Notes: generated from the letters alone by a model not told the origin. A DNA stretch of 64,000 nucleotides from Noviherbaspirillum_A sp047237965 (GCF_047237965.1 NZ_JBDFLX010000003.1:620001-684000), one strand, 5' to 3'; counted from the first letter of the stretch, positions 15,262 through 24,302 are shown. Numbers and translations are program-made.

Positions 15262-16643
15262 GGCGGGTAGACCCATGACAGCAGGCTGAAGGCCGGCTGT
15301 CGGAACACCGGCTTGTCATGGCTGAATGTCCTGAAGCCGGTCTCGCCGTGATAGGCGCCCATGCCGGACGCGCCGACACCGCCGAACGGCAGCGTGTCCG
15401 GTCCCACGTGGAAAAAGACGTCGTTGACCGTGACGCCGCCTGACACCGTGGCAGTCAGTACCCGCTCCACCTTCTTCCTGTCGCTTTCGAACAGGTAGAG
15501 CGCGAGCGGGCGCGGACGCTGGTTGATGTAGTCGATCACCTGTTCCAGGTCGTCGTATTCGAGCAGAGGCAGCACCGGCCCGAAGATTTCTTCCTCCAGC
15601 ACCCTGCTGCCAGGCGCCACATTGGAGAGCACGAGCGGCGCGAACCGACGCCGCGCCGGATCACTGGCGGCATCCGACAGCGGAGATGCCTGCGCACCGC
15701 GGCCCACGGCATCGTCCACCATGGCCTGGAGGCGCTGGAAATGGCGGTCTGAAATGATGCTCGTGTAGTCGGACGTCGTCGCAAGCGAGGGGTAAAACGC
15801 GGCGACGGCGCGCCTGGCCGAAGCAATGAAGCGGGCCGCCTGCCCGCGTGGCACGAAGGCGTAGTCCGGCGCGATGCAGGTCTGGCCGGCATTCAAGGTC
15901 TTGCCCATCACGAGCCGCATCACGGCCTTGTCGAAATCGCCGGCCGGTCCGGCGCGGGGTCCGATGATGGCGGGCGACTTGCCGCCGAGTTCCAGCGTGA
16001 CCGGCGTCAGGTTGTCGCTGGCTGCATGCATCACCTGATGCCCGACGGCGGTCGAACCGGTAAACAGCAGATGGTCGAAGGGCAACGCACAGAAAGCACG
16101 CCCGGTGTCAACGCCGCCATTGACGATGCAAAGTTCGTCCTGCGCAAAATAACGCGCAGCCAGTTCGGCCAGCAGCGCGCCGAAGTGCGGCGTCAGTTCC
16201 GACAGCTTGATCATCACCCGGTTGCCGGCGGTCAGCGCTGAATTGGCCGGCCCTAGCGACAGGTCGAGCGGGTAGTTCCACGGCACGATCACGCCCACCG
16301 CGCCCAGCGGTTGCGGCAATATGGATGCCCGGCCGGGCCAGTACTTGTAGCTGCGCTTTCTGTCCTGCGTCCGCATCCAGCGTTGGCCATGCTGCAGCGA
16401 ATGATGTATGCCATCAAGGACATGGTTGATTTCCAGAAGCTCGGTTTCGTGCCTTGAGCGCTGGCCAAAATCGGCGCTGATGGCGGCGCCGATCGTGCCG
16501 CGGTGATCGCGCACCAAGGAGCGCAGGCGACTGAGCCGGTCCGCCCGTGTCTGCCACGACACCATGCCGTCCTTGCGGGACTGGGCGCGCAGCGTCTCGA
16601 ACATGGCTGACAGAGCGGCGTCGTGCGGGACGGTTTGGGTCAT
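15219..16643 (-). CDS. Coniferyl/fatty aldehyde dehydrogenase-type ALDH
   Basis: The 474-residue NAD(P)-dependent aldehyde dehydrogenase oxidises aldehydes to acids. The family motifs are VIVPWNYPL near 112, GSTAVGHQVM near 195, the general base Glu in TLELGGKSP, and the nucleophile Cys at about 256 in NAGQTCIAPDY. The short form (about 475 residues), together with a hydrophobic C-terminus, places it with coniferyl aldehyde / class 3 fatty aldehyde dehydrogenases rather than betaine ALDHs. It would convert fatty aldehyde from the GMC or reductase step to fatty acid. An FNR-type promoter lies upstream. Its end overlaps the lipase gene tail-to-tail. Confidence 0.92.
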   Translation of the reverse strand: MTQTVPHDAALSAMFETLRAQSRKDGMVSWQTRADRLSRLRSLVRDHRGTIGAAISADFGQRSRHETELLEINHVLDGIHHSLQHGQRWMRTQDRKRSYKYWPGRASILPQPLGAVGVIVPWNYPLDLSLGPANSALTAGNRVMIKLSELTPHFGALLAELAARYFAQDELCIVNGGVDTGRAFCALPFDHLLFTGSTAVGHQVMHAASDNLTPVTLELGGKSPAIIGPRAGPAGDFDKAVMRLVMGKTLNAGQTCIAPDYAFVPRGQAARFIASARRAVAAFYPSLATTSDYTSIISDRHFQRLQAMVDDAVGRGAQASPLSDAASDPARRRFAPLVLSNVAPGSRVLEEEIFGPVLPLLEYDDLEQVIDYINQRPRPLALYLFESDRKKVERVLTATVSGGVTVNDVFFHVGPDTLPFGGVGASGMGAYHGETGFRTFSHDKPVFRQPAFSLLSWVYPPYGRRAERLLRMPD

Positions 16644-16722
16644 GGGGGACTCCTTTCAACGAAGAATAGAAACGCTGCGAACGCCAGCCTGTTGTGCGGC
16701 ATGGCCTTTCTGCCAGAACGCC

Positions 16723-16765
16723 GTTGTAGCGGTATTACAGCCATGCCGTCCGTGATCATTATCAA
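16723..16765 (-). promoter_or_regulatory. FNR-type class II promoter of the aldehyde dehydrogenase gene
   Basis: On the minus strand TTGATAATGATCAC (16765-16752) matches the FNR consensus TTGAT-N4-ATCAA at nine of ten core positions. A TACAAC hexamer (16728-16723) lies 33 bp centre to centre, as in the nirK promoter. No -10 is visible at that distance on the plus strand toward the FadL gene, so the ALDH is the better-supported target. Confidence 0.65.
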
Positions 16766-16914
16766 ACCACAGCGACGTACCAGCCAGCACACTCCATCTG
16801 CAAGCACCGTTTCAATCGATGCGGCGCAATGGCAGGGCAACCCAGCTGCGATTGCGCCGGCCACCCGTCTTCGCGAGATCACCGTCTTGCAGACCTGGTC
16901 ATCAGGAGGTCACT

Positions 16915-18261
16915 ATGCGACGCTTACATTTTCCAGCCGGCGCAGCCGTGTGCATGGTAACGGCCGGGCTGCTGCCATGCGGCGCGGCATATCCGGCCGG
17001 GTTCGCGCTCAATGAAATGAGTGCGGCGGCCATCGGCAATGCTTTCGCCGGCGTGGGCGCGACGGCAGACAATGCCAGCACGATCTATTACAACCCGGCC
17101 GGGTTGTCGCGCATGTCGGGGCAGCAGTTCACCGTCGGCGGCGCGGCGATCCGACCCTCCATCGACTTCAGGAATGGCGGGTCGGTCACGGCCACGGGCG
17201 CGCGGCTGAGCGGCGGCAACGGGGGCGACGCCGGCAGTTGGAGCGCCGTCCCTGCACTTTATTACGCGACCGACGTGATGCCCGCCTTGCGTTTCGGCAT
17301 CGGACTGCAGTCCGCATTCGGACTGAAGACCGAATACGACAACGGCTGGGTCGGCCGTTACCAGGCCTTGAAGTCGGAGCTGCAGACGGTCAATCTCAAT
17401 CCCACGCTGGCCTACGCGGTCAACGAGCGCTTGTCGGTCGGCGCAGGCATCAGCGCCCAGTACGCGAAAGTGTCATTGTCGCGCGCGATTGACTTCGGGA
17501 CGATCTGCGCCGGCGCGCTGGGGGTGGCGCGCTGTGCGCCTGCAGGTTTGCTGCCGCAATCGAGGGACGGCAAGGTAAAGCTCGATGGCGATGACTGGGC
17601 CTTCGGCTTTAACCTGGGCATGCTGTACATGCCGACCCCAACCACGCGCTTCGGGCTTGCCTACCGTTCCAGCATTCATCACACGCTGTCGGGCGGCGAG
17701 GCGCGGTACGAAAAGCCCGCAGGACTGCCAGCGCTGCTTGCTTCCAATCCGGCATTTGCCAACAACGGCGTCACCGCGGCGCTGGACCTGCCGGAAACGC
17801 TCAACTTCAGCGCTTATATGGAACTCGACCCGAAATGGGCACTGTTGGGAGATATCAACTGGACAAGGTGGAGCCGCTTCGATGAGTTGCGCGTGAAGTT
17901 CGCCAATGGCTCGCCCGACAGCGTGGTAAGGGAAGCATGGCGCAACACGACCCGCATCGGCGCAGGCCTGAACTACCGCTATAACGATGCCTGGACGCTG
18001 CGCACCGGCCTGTCCTATGAGCGTTCGCCGGTGAAGGACGCGTTTCGCACGCCCAGTATTCCCGATGCCGGCCGCACCATCCTGGCATTCGGGCTGCAGT
18101 ACAAGCCGACACCGCAAAGCGCGTGGGATCTTGGTTTTGCGCATGTCTTCATCAAGGATGCATCGATCAACCGGGCCGATCTGCCGCTGAACGGAAGGCT
18201 CATCGGCACGTACAGCAATGATGTGAACATTCTGGGGCTACAGTACAGCCACGCATTCTGA
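16915..18261 (+). CDS. fadL: FadL/OmpP1/TodX-family outer-membrane transporter
   Basis: The 448-residue protein has a signal peptide (residues 1-27, cleaved near AAYPAGF). It carries the family signature right after cleavage: FALNEMSAAAIGNAFAG, then ADNASTIYYNPAGLSRM, the NPA motif of FadL. The mature part is a 14-strand barrel ending in LGLQYSHAF with a terminal Phe. FadL proteins let long-chain fatty acids or other hydrophobic compounds diffuse across the outer membrane. A perfect AGGAGGT (16904-16910) sets the ATG at 16915. It is divergent from the ALDH and converges on the kinase gene with a 76-bp gap. In this locus it would supply exogenous fatty acids or alkanol-like substrates. Confidence 0.92.
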   Translation: MRRLHFPAGAAVCMVTAGLLPCGAAYPAGFALNEMSAAAIGNAFAGVGATADNASTIYYNPAGLSRMSGQQFTVGGAAIRPSIDFRNGGSVTATGARLSGGNGGDAGSWSAVPALYYATDVMPALRFGIGLQSAFGLKTEYDNGWVGRYQALKSELQTVNLNPTLAYAVNERLSVGAGISAQYAKVSLSRAIDFGTICAGALGVARCAPAGLLPQSRDGKVKLDGDDWAFGFNLGMLYMPTPTTRFGLAYRSSIHHTLSGGEARYEKPAGLPALLASNPAFANNGVTAALDLPETLNFSAYMELDPKWALLGDINWTRWSRFDELRVKFANGSPDSVVREAWRNTTRIGAGLNYRYNDAWTLRTGLSYERSPVKDAFRTPSIPDAGRTILAFGLQYKPTPQSAWDLGFAHVFIKDASINRADLPLNGRLIGTYSNDVNILGLQYSHAF

Positions 18262-18337
18262 CCCCGTGTCGCCATCAAGGGCGGCGCATGCGGAAGAAGT
18301 GGTGTTGCCGAGAATCTCCGCACTGATCTTCCGGCCT

Positions 18338-20011
18338 CTAGCCTTGCCGGGGCGCCGGAGGCAAGCTGGCCGGCGCGGCGCCGCAAGCAGGGTCCAGCAT
18401 TGCCTCGAGAGGCCTGCACAATCGGGCCACCTCGCTTGGCGGCAGGCCATCGTCCGTGTCCACGACGATGGCCTGCTCCCTCTCCCGTTCCGACAGCGGC
18501 TGTGCGGCTTGCAACTGCTGCGCCAGCACGGCGAGATCGGCATCGGACGCATCGGCGCCGGCCTTTGTGCGCAGGGCGATGCGCTGCGTCATCACGGAAT
18601 GGCTTGCCCGCACTTCGAAAATCCGGAACGGCACGCCCAGCCGTTCGGCATGCCGGGCAAAGCGCTGCCGCTGGGCGTATGACAGGAAGGCAGCATCGAC
18701 CAGCGCGGTCATGCCGGACTGCACCACAATGCGCGCCAATGCCAGCAGGCGGTTATAGGTGCGACGGCTGGCTGCCGGACCGTACAGCGTCGCATCGGCC
18801 CCGGTGCCGCTGCGGTCGCCTGGACGCAGGCCATGGAGGCGCTTGCGCTCGACATCGGAGCGCAGGTGCACCGCGCCGAGCAGATCCGCGGCCTGCCGGG
18901 AAAAGTGGGTCTTGCCGCTGCCGGAGTAGCCGTGGGTGATCAGGATGGCTGGCCTGCCTGGCGCAGCAAGCCGGCCGGCAAAGGCCAGGTAGGCCAGCGC
19001 TTCACGGCTGGCCGCATCAGCGGCGCACGGCAGCGTGGCTTGCGCGGCGCGCAGCAGGAGCACCAGGCACCGTACCAGCGCACGGTGGACGCTGTAGAAG
19101 CGGAGCAGGGGAAGTCCGCCATAGTCGCCTGTCAGCGACAGATAGCGATTGAGAAAACGGGTCGCCAGGTCGCGGCGGCCATGCCGGGCCAGGTCCATCC
19201 AGCAGAAGGCCAGGTCGTCGATGACGTCGATCCAGCGCAGCGTGTCGCTGAATTCGATGCAGTCAAAGGCTTCGATGCCGCGTTCCGTAGTGAGGATGTT
19301 GCCGAGATGGAGGTCGCCGTGGCATTCGCGCACCCTGCCTGCGCGCTGGCGCATGCCCATGACGCGCGCCAGCTTCTGGCTCTGCCCGGAAACCCAGAGG
19401 CGCAGCCGCGCTATCGTCGACTGGCTTTCGGGCGATAGCGCCAGCCTTTCCAGCGCGTTAAAGGTGAGCGAGACATCCGCTGCGAAGCCCGCCATGGAGC
19501 CCCAGGCGCTTGCGGGCGGCGCCATTGCCGCGTGCTGGTGAAAGCGTCCGAGCAGGTCGGCAAATGCATCCATTTCCTGCGCAGACAACTGGCCGCCTGC
19601 CACGCGCCGGTTCCACAGCGCGTCCTGGTGAAAGGCATGCATGTGCACTGCATACTCGATGGCTTCGCCAGCGCCGTCCAGGTGCGGATCGGCTGCATCG
19701 CCGGTCACCTTGACAACATCGATATACAGGCCCGGCGCCAGCCGACGGTTGAGCCGCAGTTCTTCTTCGCAAAACCGGCGCCGCGATGCCAGTGTTGAAC
19801 AATCCAGGAAGTCCAGTGCAACGGCCTTCTTGATCTTGTACGCATGGTCGCCGGCAACCAGCACCCAGGAGATATGGGTGTCGAACCGTTCCACGTGCTG
19901 AGCGCCTGCGGCCAGGTGCTTCATCAGGGCTGCAACCAGCGCGGTTTGGCTGGCAGGCGGCTGGTGGCTGGTCTTCATCGGTGCCCACAGAACATGACTG
20001 TTTCCTTGCAT
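18338..20011 (-). CDS. APH-like kinase fused to AAA/P-loop kinase domain
   Basis: The 557-residue protein has two domains. Residues about 35-335 form an aminoglycoside-phosphotransferase-like kinase with the catalytic loop CHGDLHLGNIL near 229 and the metal-binding FDCIEFSD (normally a D of the DxD type). Residues 350-530 form a P-loop ATPase/kinase with Walker A GYSGSGKT near 363. The architecture equals the uncharacterised Rv2004c of the mycobacterial DosR (hypoxia/NO) regulon. Antibiotic resistance is unlikely; the phosphorylated substrate is unknown. The beginning is ambiguous (ATG at 20011 or 19978). An FNR-like box lies 69 bp upstream, and the divergent gene is a PRPP synthetase paralogue. 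Confidence 0.85.
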   Translation of the reverse strand: MQGNSHVLWAPMKTSHQPPASQTALVAALMKHLAAGAQHVERFDTHISWVLVAGDHAYKIKKAVALDFLDCSTLASRRRFCEEELRLNRRLAPGLYIDVVKVTGDAADPHLDGAGEAIEYAVHMHAFHQDALWNRRVAGGQLSAQEMDAFADLLGRFHQHAAMAPPASAWGSMAGFAADVSLTFNALERLALSPESQSTIARLRLWVSGQSQKLARVMGMRQRAGRVRECHGDLHLGNILTTERGIEAFDCIEFSDTLRWIDVIDDLAFCWMDLARHGRRDLATRFLNRYLSLTGDYGGLPLLRFYSVHRALVRCLVLLLRAAQATLPCAADAASREALAYLAFAGRLAAPGRPAILITHGYSGSGKTHFSRQAADLLGAVHLRSDVERKRLHGLRPGDRSGTGADATLYGPAASRRTYNRLLALARIVVQSGMTALVDAAFLSYAQRQRFARHAERLGVPFRIFEVRASHSVMTQRIALRTKAGADASDADLAVLAQQLQAAQPLSEREREQAIVVDTDDGLPPSEVARLCRPLEAMLDPACGAAPASLPPAPRQG

Positions 20012-20079
20012 GGTAGGGACGGGCGCTTCCCGTATCCGCCGTCACCCTTGCCATCTTAAAAAGAGCACTGGTCAGCAGC

Positions 20080-20093
20080 CTGATGCAGGTCAA
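20080..20093 (-). promoter_or_regulatory. FNR-like box upstream of the APH-AAA kinase
   Basis: On the minus strand TTGACCTGCATCAG matches the FNR/Dnr palindrome at eight or nine of ten core positions. A TAAGAT hexamer (20058-20053) lies 31 bp away, centre to centre, close to class II geometry. The predicted transcript would start near 20046. The core GATGCAGGTCA is shared exactly with the site at 11099. Confidence 0.5.
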
Positions 20094-20310
20094 GCAGAAC
20101 CGGGACCATATCGTTCTTGACCGCATGTCGTGCAGGCGCGCCAACCTCGGCAAGCGTGCGGGATGGCGCAGCTTCCCCGATCCTGCAAAGCGTTGCAGAC
20201 ACGCTGGGCAGGATGAATCGCGCTCGGGTTGATCACTCATCTGATGCCGGACAAGGCAGCACTGAGGGAATCATGCAACGGTTGCCCGATGCGCTGCCGG
20301 AGGAAAACCG

Positions 20311-21327
20311 ATGAACGAGACCGCGCCTGTTCCCGCTTCCATGCACCATGGCGATCCCTTGCTGTTTGCGCTGGCTGGGAGCCAGGACTTCGCCCGGGAC
20401 GTCGCTCACAGGCTGGGCATTCCGCTGAGCATGCATGAAGAGAGGAACTTCGAGGATGGCGAACACAAGGCGCGGCCGCTGGTGAACGTCCGTGACCGGG
20501 ATGTTTTTGTCCTGCATTCCCTTTATGGCGATGTGCGCGAGAGCGGTAACGACAAGCTGATTCGCCTGCTGTTCTTTGTCGGCGCGCTGAAAGACGCTTC
20601 GGCAGCGCGCGTGACGGCCGTGGCGCCTTACCTGGCCTATGCCCGCAAGGACAGGAAGAGCAAGCCGCGCGATCCCGTCATCACGCGTTATGTCGCCGCC
20701 ATGTTCGAGGCGGCCGGCGTGGACGCAGTGGTGACCATCGATGTGCATAACCTGGCAGCCTTTCAGAACGCCTTTCGCTGCCGCACCGAGCACCTGGAGG
20801 CAACAAGGTTGTTTGCCGCGCATTTCCTGCCCTTGCTGACGGACAGGGAAATCGTCGTGGTCGCGCCGGACGCCGGCGGCGTCAAGCGCGCCGAGCAATT
20901 CAGGCAGTGCCTGGGCAAGATCAGCGGCAAGGGCATCGGCGCGGCCTTCGCAGAGAAGTACCGCAGCGAAGGCGTGGTCAGCGGCAATGCGCTGGTTGGC
21001 GATGTCGGCGGTAAGGACGCGATCATCGTCGATGACCTGATCGGCAGCGGCACGACATTGGTCCGCACGGCGGAGTCATGCCTGAAACATGGTGCAGCGC
21101 GGGTGTTTGCAGCAGCGACGCACGGCCTGTTCGTGGGCAGCGCGCCTGCCGTCCTGGCAGGCAGCCCGCTGCAGCAAATTGTCGTGACGGATACTGTTCC
21201 GGCTTTTCGGCTCGAAGGCAGCGCAGCGAGATCGAAAGTCACTGTCGTCAGCTGCGCGGAACTGCTTGCCCAGGCGATCCATCGGTTTCATACCGGCGGC
21301 TCGGTTTCCGCGTTGAGCGCATTCTGA
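20311..21327 (+). CDS. Ribose-phosphate pyrophosphokinase (PRPP synthetase) paralogue
   Basis: The 338-residue protein transfers pyrophosphate from ATP to ribose 5-phosphate. The visible motifs are SQDFARDVAHRLG, a FEDGE flag, APYLAYARKDRKSK (catalytic loop, where housekeeping Prs has PYFGYARQDR), VTIDVHN and the PRPP-binding loop VDDLIGSGTTL. The sequence departs from housekeeping Prs (about 315 residues) in several places, so it is probably a second, specialised enzyme. GGAGG at 20299-20303 is well placed for the ATG at 20311. It is divergent from the APH-AAA gene and overlaps the second APH gene tail-to-tail by 40 bp. PRPP synthetase next to APH-like kinases suggests phosphosugar or nucleotide salvage, but this is inference. 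Confidence 0.88.
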   Translation: MNETAPVPASMHHGDPLLFALAGSQDFARDVAHRLGIPLSMHEERNFEDGEHKARPLVNVRDRDVFVLHSLYGDVRESGNDKLIRLLFFVGALKDASAARVTAVAPYLAYARKDRKSKPRDPVITRYVAAMFEAAGVDAVVTIDVHNLAAFQNAFRCRTEHLEATRLFAAHFLPLLTDREIVVVAPDAGGVKRAEQFRQCLGKISGKGIGAAFAEKYRSEGVVSGNALVGDVGGKDAIIVDDLIGSGTTLVRTAESCLKHGAARVFAAATHGLFVGSAPAVLAGSPLQQIVVTDTVPAFRLEGSAARSKVTVVSCAELLAQAIHRFHTGGSVSALSAF

Positions 21328-22358
21328 GCCTGTTCAGCCAGCCGCAGGTAGCTCATGGCGCGCCGGTGCCATTCCTCGGAATGACGGAATTTTTCCTCAT
21401 CCAGATGGGCAATCGCCAGGCGGGCGCGAAGCAGTGCGCGGTAGGCCTGGTAGAAATGCACCAGCAGCGCGTCCGGCTGATCGCCCGAGAACGCGCCATA
21501 GGCTTTCAGGAGCAGGGCGCCGGCATGCGCCGAGCCCAGCCGTTCGCACTCCAGGGCAAGGTAGCCCAGTTCATCGATCGGGTCGACGATGCGCAATGCG
21601 CTTGAAAATTCGAGGCAGTCGATTACCGCGATCTCTGGCTGCAGACAGACGTGCTCAGGCCGCAGGTCGCCATGGCCTTCCACAATTCTTCCCGCCCGCA
21701 CCCGTGCATCGAGCACGTCCCGGTGTTGATTCAACACCCTGCGCTGGGTTGAGCAGAGTTGACGGATCAAGCCGCCAGGGAGTCCGTATCCGGGCCTGGC
21801 CAGGACTTGCTGGCTGCGGTCGATGCCATGCCGGATAACTGCCCGATAAGCCGACGCGCTGCTGCAAGCCGGTCCACAGCCACGGTAAAAAAGGGCGAGC
21901 CGGGCAGCGACGCGGCCGATGTCCTCGTCGCTCACCCTCCTGGTCTTGAGGGCATAGTCGAGCATATGCTCTGCCGGAAGGCGCCGCATCTGCACCAGCC
22001 AGTCAACGATGGCCTCGCCCTCGACGCTGGTGCCGTCCTCACAGAGGCGCAGATGGCCGGAGGAATTGATCGACATCGCAACGATGCCGAGATAGACATC
22101 CGCTGCAAGGCGGCGATTGAGGCGTATCTCTTCGTCGCAATAATGGCGCCTCGCGTCGATGGAACGGAAGTCGAGTGCTTCCTGGCAAACCGGTTTCTTC
22201 AGCTTGTAGGCGTATTTTTCCGTAAGAAATACCCATGACATGTGCGTTTCGATCGCCTCGATGCGATAGGGCCGGTCGGGGAAACTCATGGGCTGGCGCA
22301 GGAAGGCCACCTTGGATTCAAGGGCAATCTCGGGCAAGCGTGGTAACGCGGAAGACAC
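21288..22358 (-). CDS. APH-like kinase, single-domain paralogue
   Basis: The 356-residue protein is homologous by motif order to the N-terminal half of the APH-AAA fusion encoded at 18338. Both share an ETHMSWVFLTEKYAYKLKKP-like opening (IETHMSWV here, FDTHISWV there), then DEEIRLNRRLA and a HGDL catalytic loop (EGHGDLRPEHV). In the catalytic loop the usual Asn of HGDLxxxN is replaced (LRPEHV). The metal-site Asp appears in VIDCLEFS. It lacks the P-loop domain. The two paralogues flank the PRPP synthetase, so all three may work on one substrate. DHH phosphoesterase lies upstream on the same strand across a 264-bp gap with no recognisable site. Confidence 0.8.
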   Translation of the reverse strand: MSSALPRLPEIALESKVAFLRQPMSFPDRPYRIEAIETHMSWVFLTEKYAYKLKKPVCQEALDFRSIDARRHYCDEEIRLNRRLAADVYLGIVAMSINSSGHLRLCEDGTSVEGEAIVDWLVQMRRLPAEHMLDYALKTRRVSDEDIGRVAARLALFYRGCGPACSSASAYRAVIRHGIDRSQQVLARPGYGLPGGLIRQLCSTQRRVLNQHRDVLDARVRAGRIVEGHGDLRPEHVCLQPEIAVIDCLEFSSALRIVDPIDELGYLALECERLGSAHAGALLLKAYGAFSGDQPDALLVHFYQAYRALLRARLAIAHLDEEKFRHSEEWHRRAMSYLRLAEQAQNALNAETEPPV

Positions 22359-22622
22359 TGCGGGTTTCCTCCTGCAAGATGGGCGGCGTCAGCAAGCGGA
22401 CGCATCGGCGTCCGGGAAAAATGCAAGCCCTTGCCAGGCAATTCATAGCGCTGTTCGACACTACCCCAATCGAGCCCGCATGGAAAGGCGCGGCGGGCCA
22501 TGGCTTGGCCCGCCGTGCGGCGCCCGCGTATGTCGCCATTCAATTCCCTAACAGTGCAAGCCTGTCGCAGGCCATGTCTAAGGAGCAAAGGACCGTCTGC
22601 CGATGCAAACGGGCCGCGGCGG

Positions 22623-23603
22623 TCACGGTGCCTGGTGCATGCCGAACACAGCCTCGAAAGCCTGGATGAAACTGGCAAGCCTACACTTGGGCAAGCGGGG
22701 AACGCTGGCGGCTGCCGTGCGGCCGCCGCCATGCTCGAATTGCCGGCACAGGCGGTCCGCGCCCTGCAGCGCACCGATGCCTTCCAATGGCGCCCGCACG
22801 CTCACGGTATAGGTTCCGTCCGGATGCATCACCAGCAGCGCATGCGCCTGGGCGGGCGCAGCGCGGGCAAGCTGGTTGGCATAGACGCCGCGCACGCGGC
22901 GGCTCCAACGCGCATCCGGCAGCACGATGATCCTGCCCGCCGACGATGGCAGGCGCCGGGCCAGGCGGGCGGCGCGGTCGAGATCCCTGGCGAGTGCGCC
23001 GCGCAGGCGTTGAAACAGCGGCTGGGAGCGGATGAACTCGAATGGATCTGCATACTGGTGCAGGCATTGATACAGCGCGGCCGGGTCGATGTTCAGGTCC
23101 GAAACGGCGTTCCCGTAGGCGTTATAGTTCAGGCACCTGCCGAGTTCCTGCAGCGCTGCCGTTTGCTGCGCATCAAGCGCCAGCGAGCGAGCCAGCCCTT
23201 CGGCCTGCGCGTCGAGGTTGTCGCCGAATGCGGCGACGACAGCCCAGATGCGAAAGCGGCCGGCGAGGTAACGGTCGACGATTATGCCGGTGCAAGTGTC
23301 GGCACTGTGATCAATGTGGGCGTGCAGCAGCGGGTTCAAGGGCACGCCCGCATGGCTGTGATGGTCGACATACAGAACGGCGGCGCCCCTGGCCAGCATG
23401 GCCAGCAGCGCCGTACGGTTGGCGTCGATCGAAATGTCGAGAACCGTCACTTTGTCGCCGGCACCCGCCGGCACGCGCGGCAGCAGGGCAATATCGCTTT
23501 TGACGCCGGTTACCAGAACCGATTGCGCCGGCTCGGCCAGGCGCAACTGGTGCAGCGCGCACAGGCCGTCGGCATCGCCGTTGAACACATCGTAGTACGT
23601 CAT
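22623..23603 (-). CDS. DHH-family phosphoesterase
   Basis: From the ATG at 23603 the product has 326 residues (a TTG at 23624 would add seven). The N-terminal DHH domain starts with the metal motif FNGDADGLCAL, followed by LDISID, VLYVDHHSHAG (DHH) and a conserved FGDN. The C-terminal DHHA1-like part carries a GGGR motif (family GGGH). DHH proteins hydrolyse phosphodiesters such as oligoribonucleotides, cyclic dinucleotides or pyrophosphate. The short C-terminal domain is closest to uncharacterised NrnA-like or exopolyphosphatase-like members. Its position beside a PRPP synthetase paralogue and kinases fits phosphate or nucleotide recycling; a definite substrate cannot be named. Confidence 0.85.
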   Translation of the reverse strand: MTYYDVFNGDADGLCALHQLRLAEPAQSVLVTGVKSDIALLPRVPAGAGDKVTVLDISIDANRTALLAMLARGAAVLYVDHHSHAGVPLNPLLHAHIDHSADTCTGIIVDRYLAGRFRIWAVVAAFGDNLDAQAEGLARSLALDAQQTAALQELGRCLNYNAYGNAVSDLNIDPAALYQCLHQYADPFEFIRSQPLFQRLRGALARDLDRAARLARRLPSSAGRIIVLPDARWSRRVRGVYANQLARAAPAQAHALLVMHPDGTYTVSVRAPLEGIGALQGADRLCRQFEHGGGRTAAASVPRLPKCRLASFIQAFEAVFGMHQAP

Positions 23604-24302
23604 GGCAGCAATGGCGTGAGCCAAGCAGGCGAGGTGCCTGCGTTACCAGAGCGGCGTTCGTTTCCGCGGCACGGCGTGCCGCAAGCCCTTTCAGCCGGCT
23701 GGCGAGCTGGCAGGAATCGCCCTTGTTCCCGCCCCTGAATCGACAAGCTAACCGGGTAGGAGATGCCCTGCTTGAGCATGCTCAAGGGACTTGCAGGGAA
23801 GCCATTACGCCGATTCCGGAGGCTCTGCCCCCACATGGTCAAGCCTCAGTGCTGTCAGGGCAGGAACGCCTGGCAGCTGCGGATGCGCGGGCAGGGCGCA
23901 GGAAGAAGCAGCGCAGGGACACAAGCTGCTGCGGCCAATGCGGAGCGGAAACGCGCAGAACTTGCCGCCCTTGGTCGAGCGTGCCAGGCGGTCGATGCTG
24001 AAGTCCATGCGCGCCACGCACTCGTGCGGCACCAACTGCGTTACCTCGTGGAGGCTGGTTCGCTATCGGCAATTGAGAAAGTGGCCCGGCCCGGCACCCT
24101 GCATCGGCTTTCCTTGCGCCCGCAGTTTGAATGAATCAAATCAGCCGTTTCATTGCTTGACTGGCCAGCGCTCTGGTCACGCTGGCTTGTTCAGCGATCG
24201 CTCCGATGCCTTCAGGTTTATTCTTGGCGCTTTTCGCTGATGTCTCCCACAAACAAAGATACTGCAACCAGACGTAAGCAATCGGGCGTCCATCGCAACC
24301 TG
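23604..24302. other. About 700 bp without a supported gene
   Basis: Short open frames exist on both strands. One on the plus strand (23763-24134) has an Ala/Arg-rich helical stretch (ANAERKRAELAALGRACQAV) that looks protein-like, but I recognise no family and it has no convincing ribosome site. The segment could contain a decayed gene. No terminator or FNR-type site was seen. Confidence 0.4.

Noticed and set aside
17473..18144. 223-codon frame antisense to FadL
   Set aside because: Shadow of a strongly supported porin gene.
20228..20245. TTGATCACTCATCTGAT as an FNR box for the PRPP synthetase
   Set aside because: The right half-site does not match at the required four-base spacing.
18338..22358. 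APH domains considered as antibiotic-resistance genes
   Set aside because: The fusion with a P-loop domain, the changed catalytic loop in the second copy and the metabolic context argue for housekeeping kinases.
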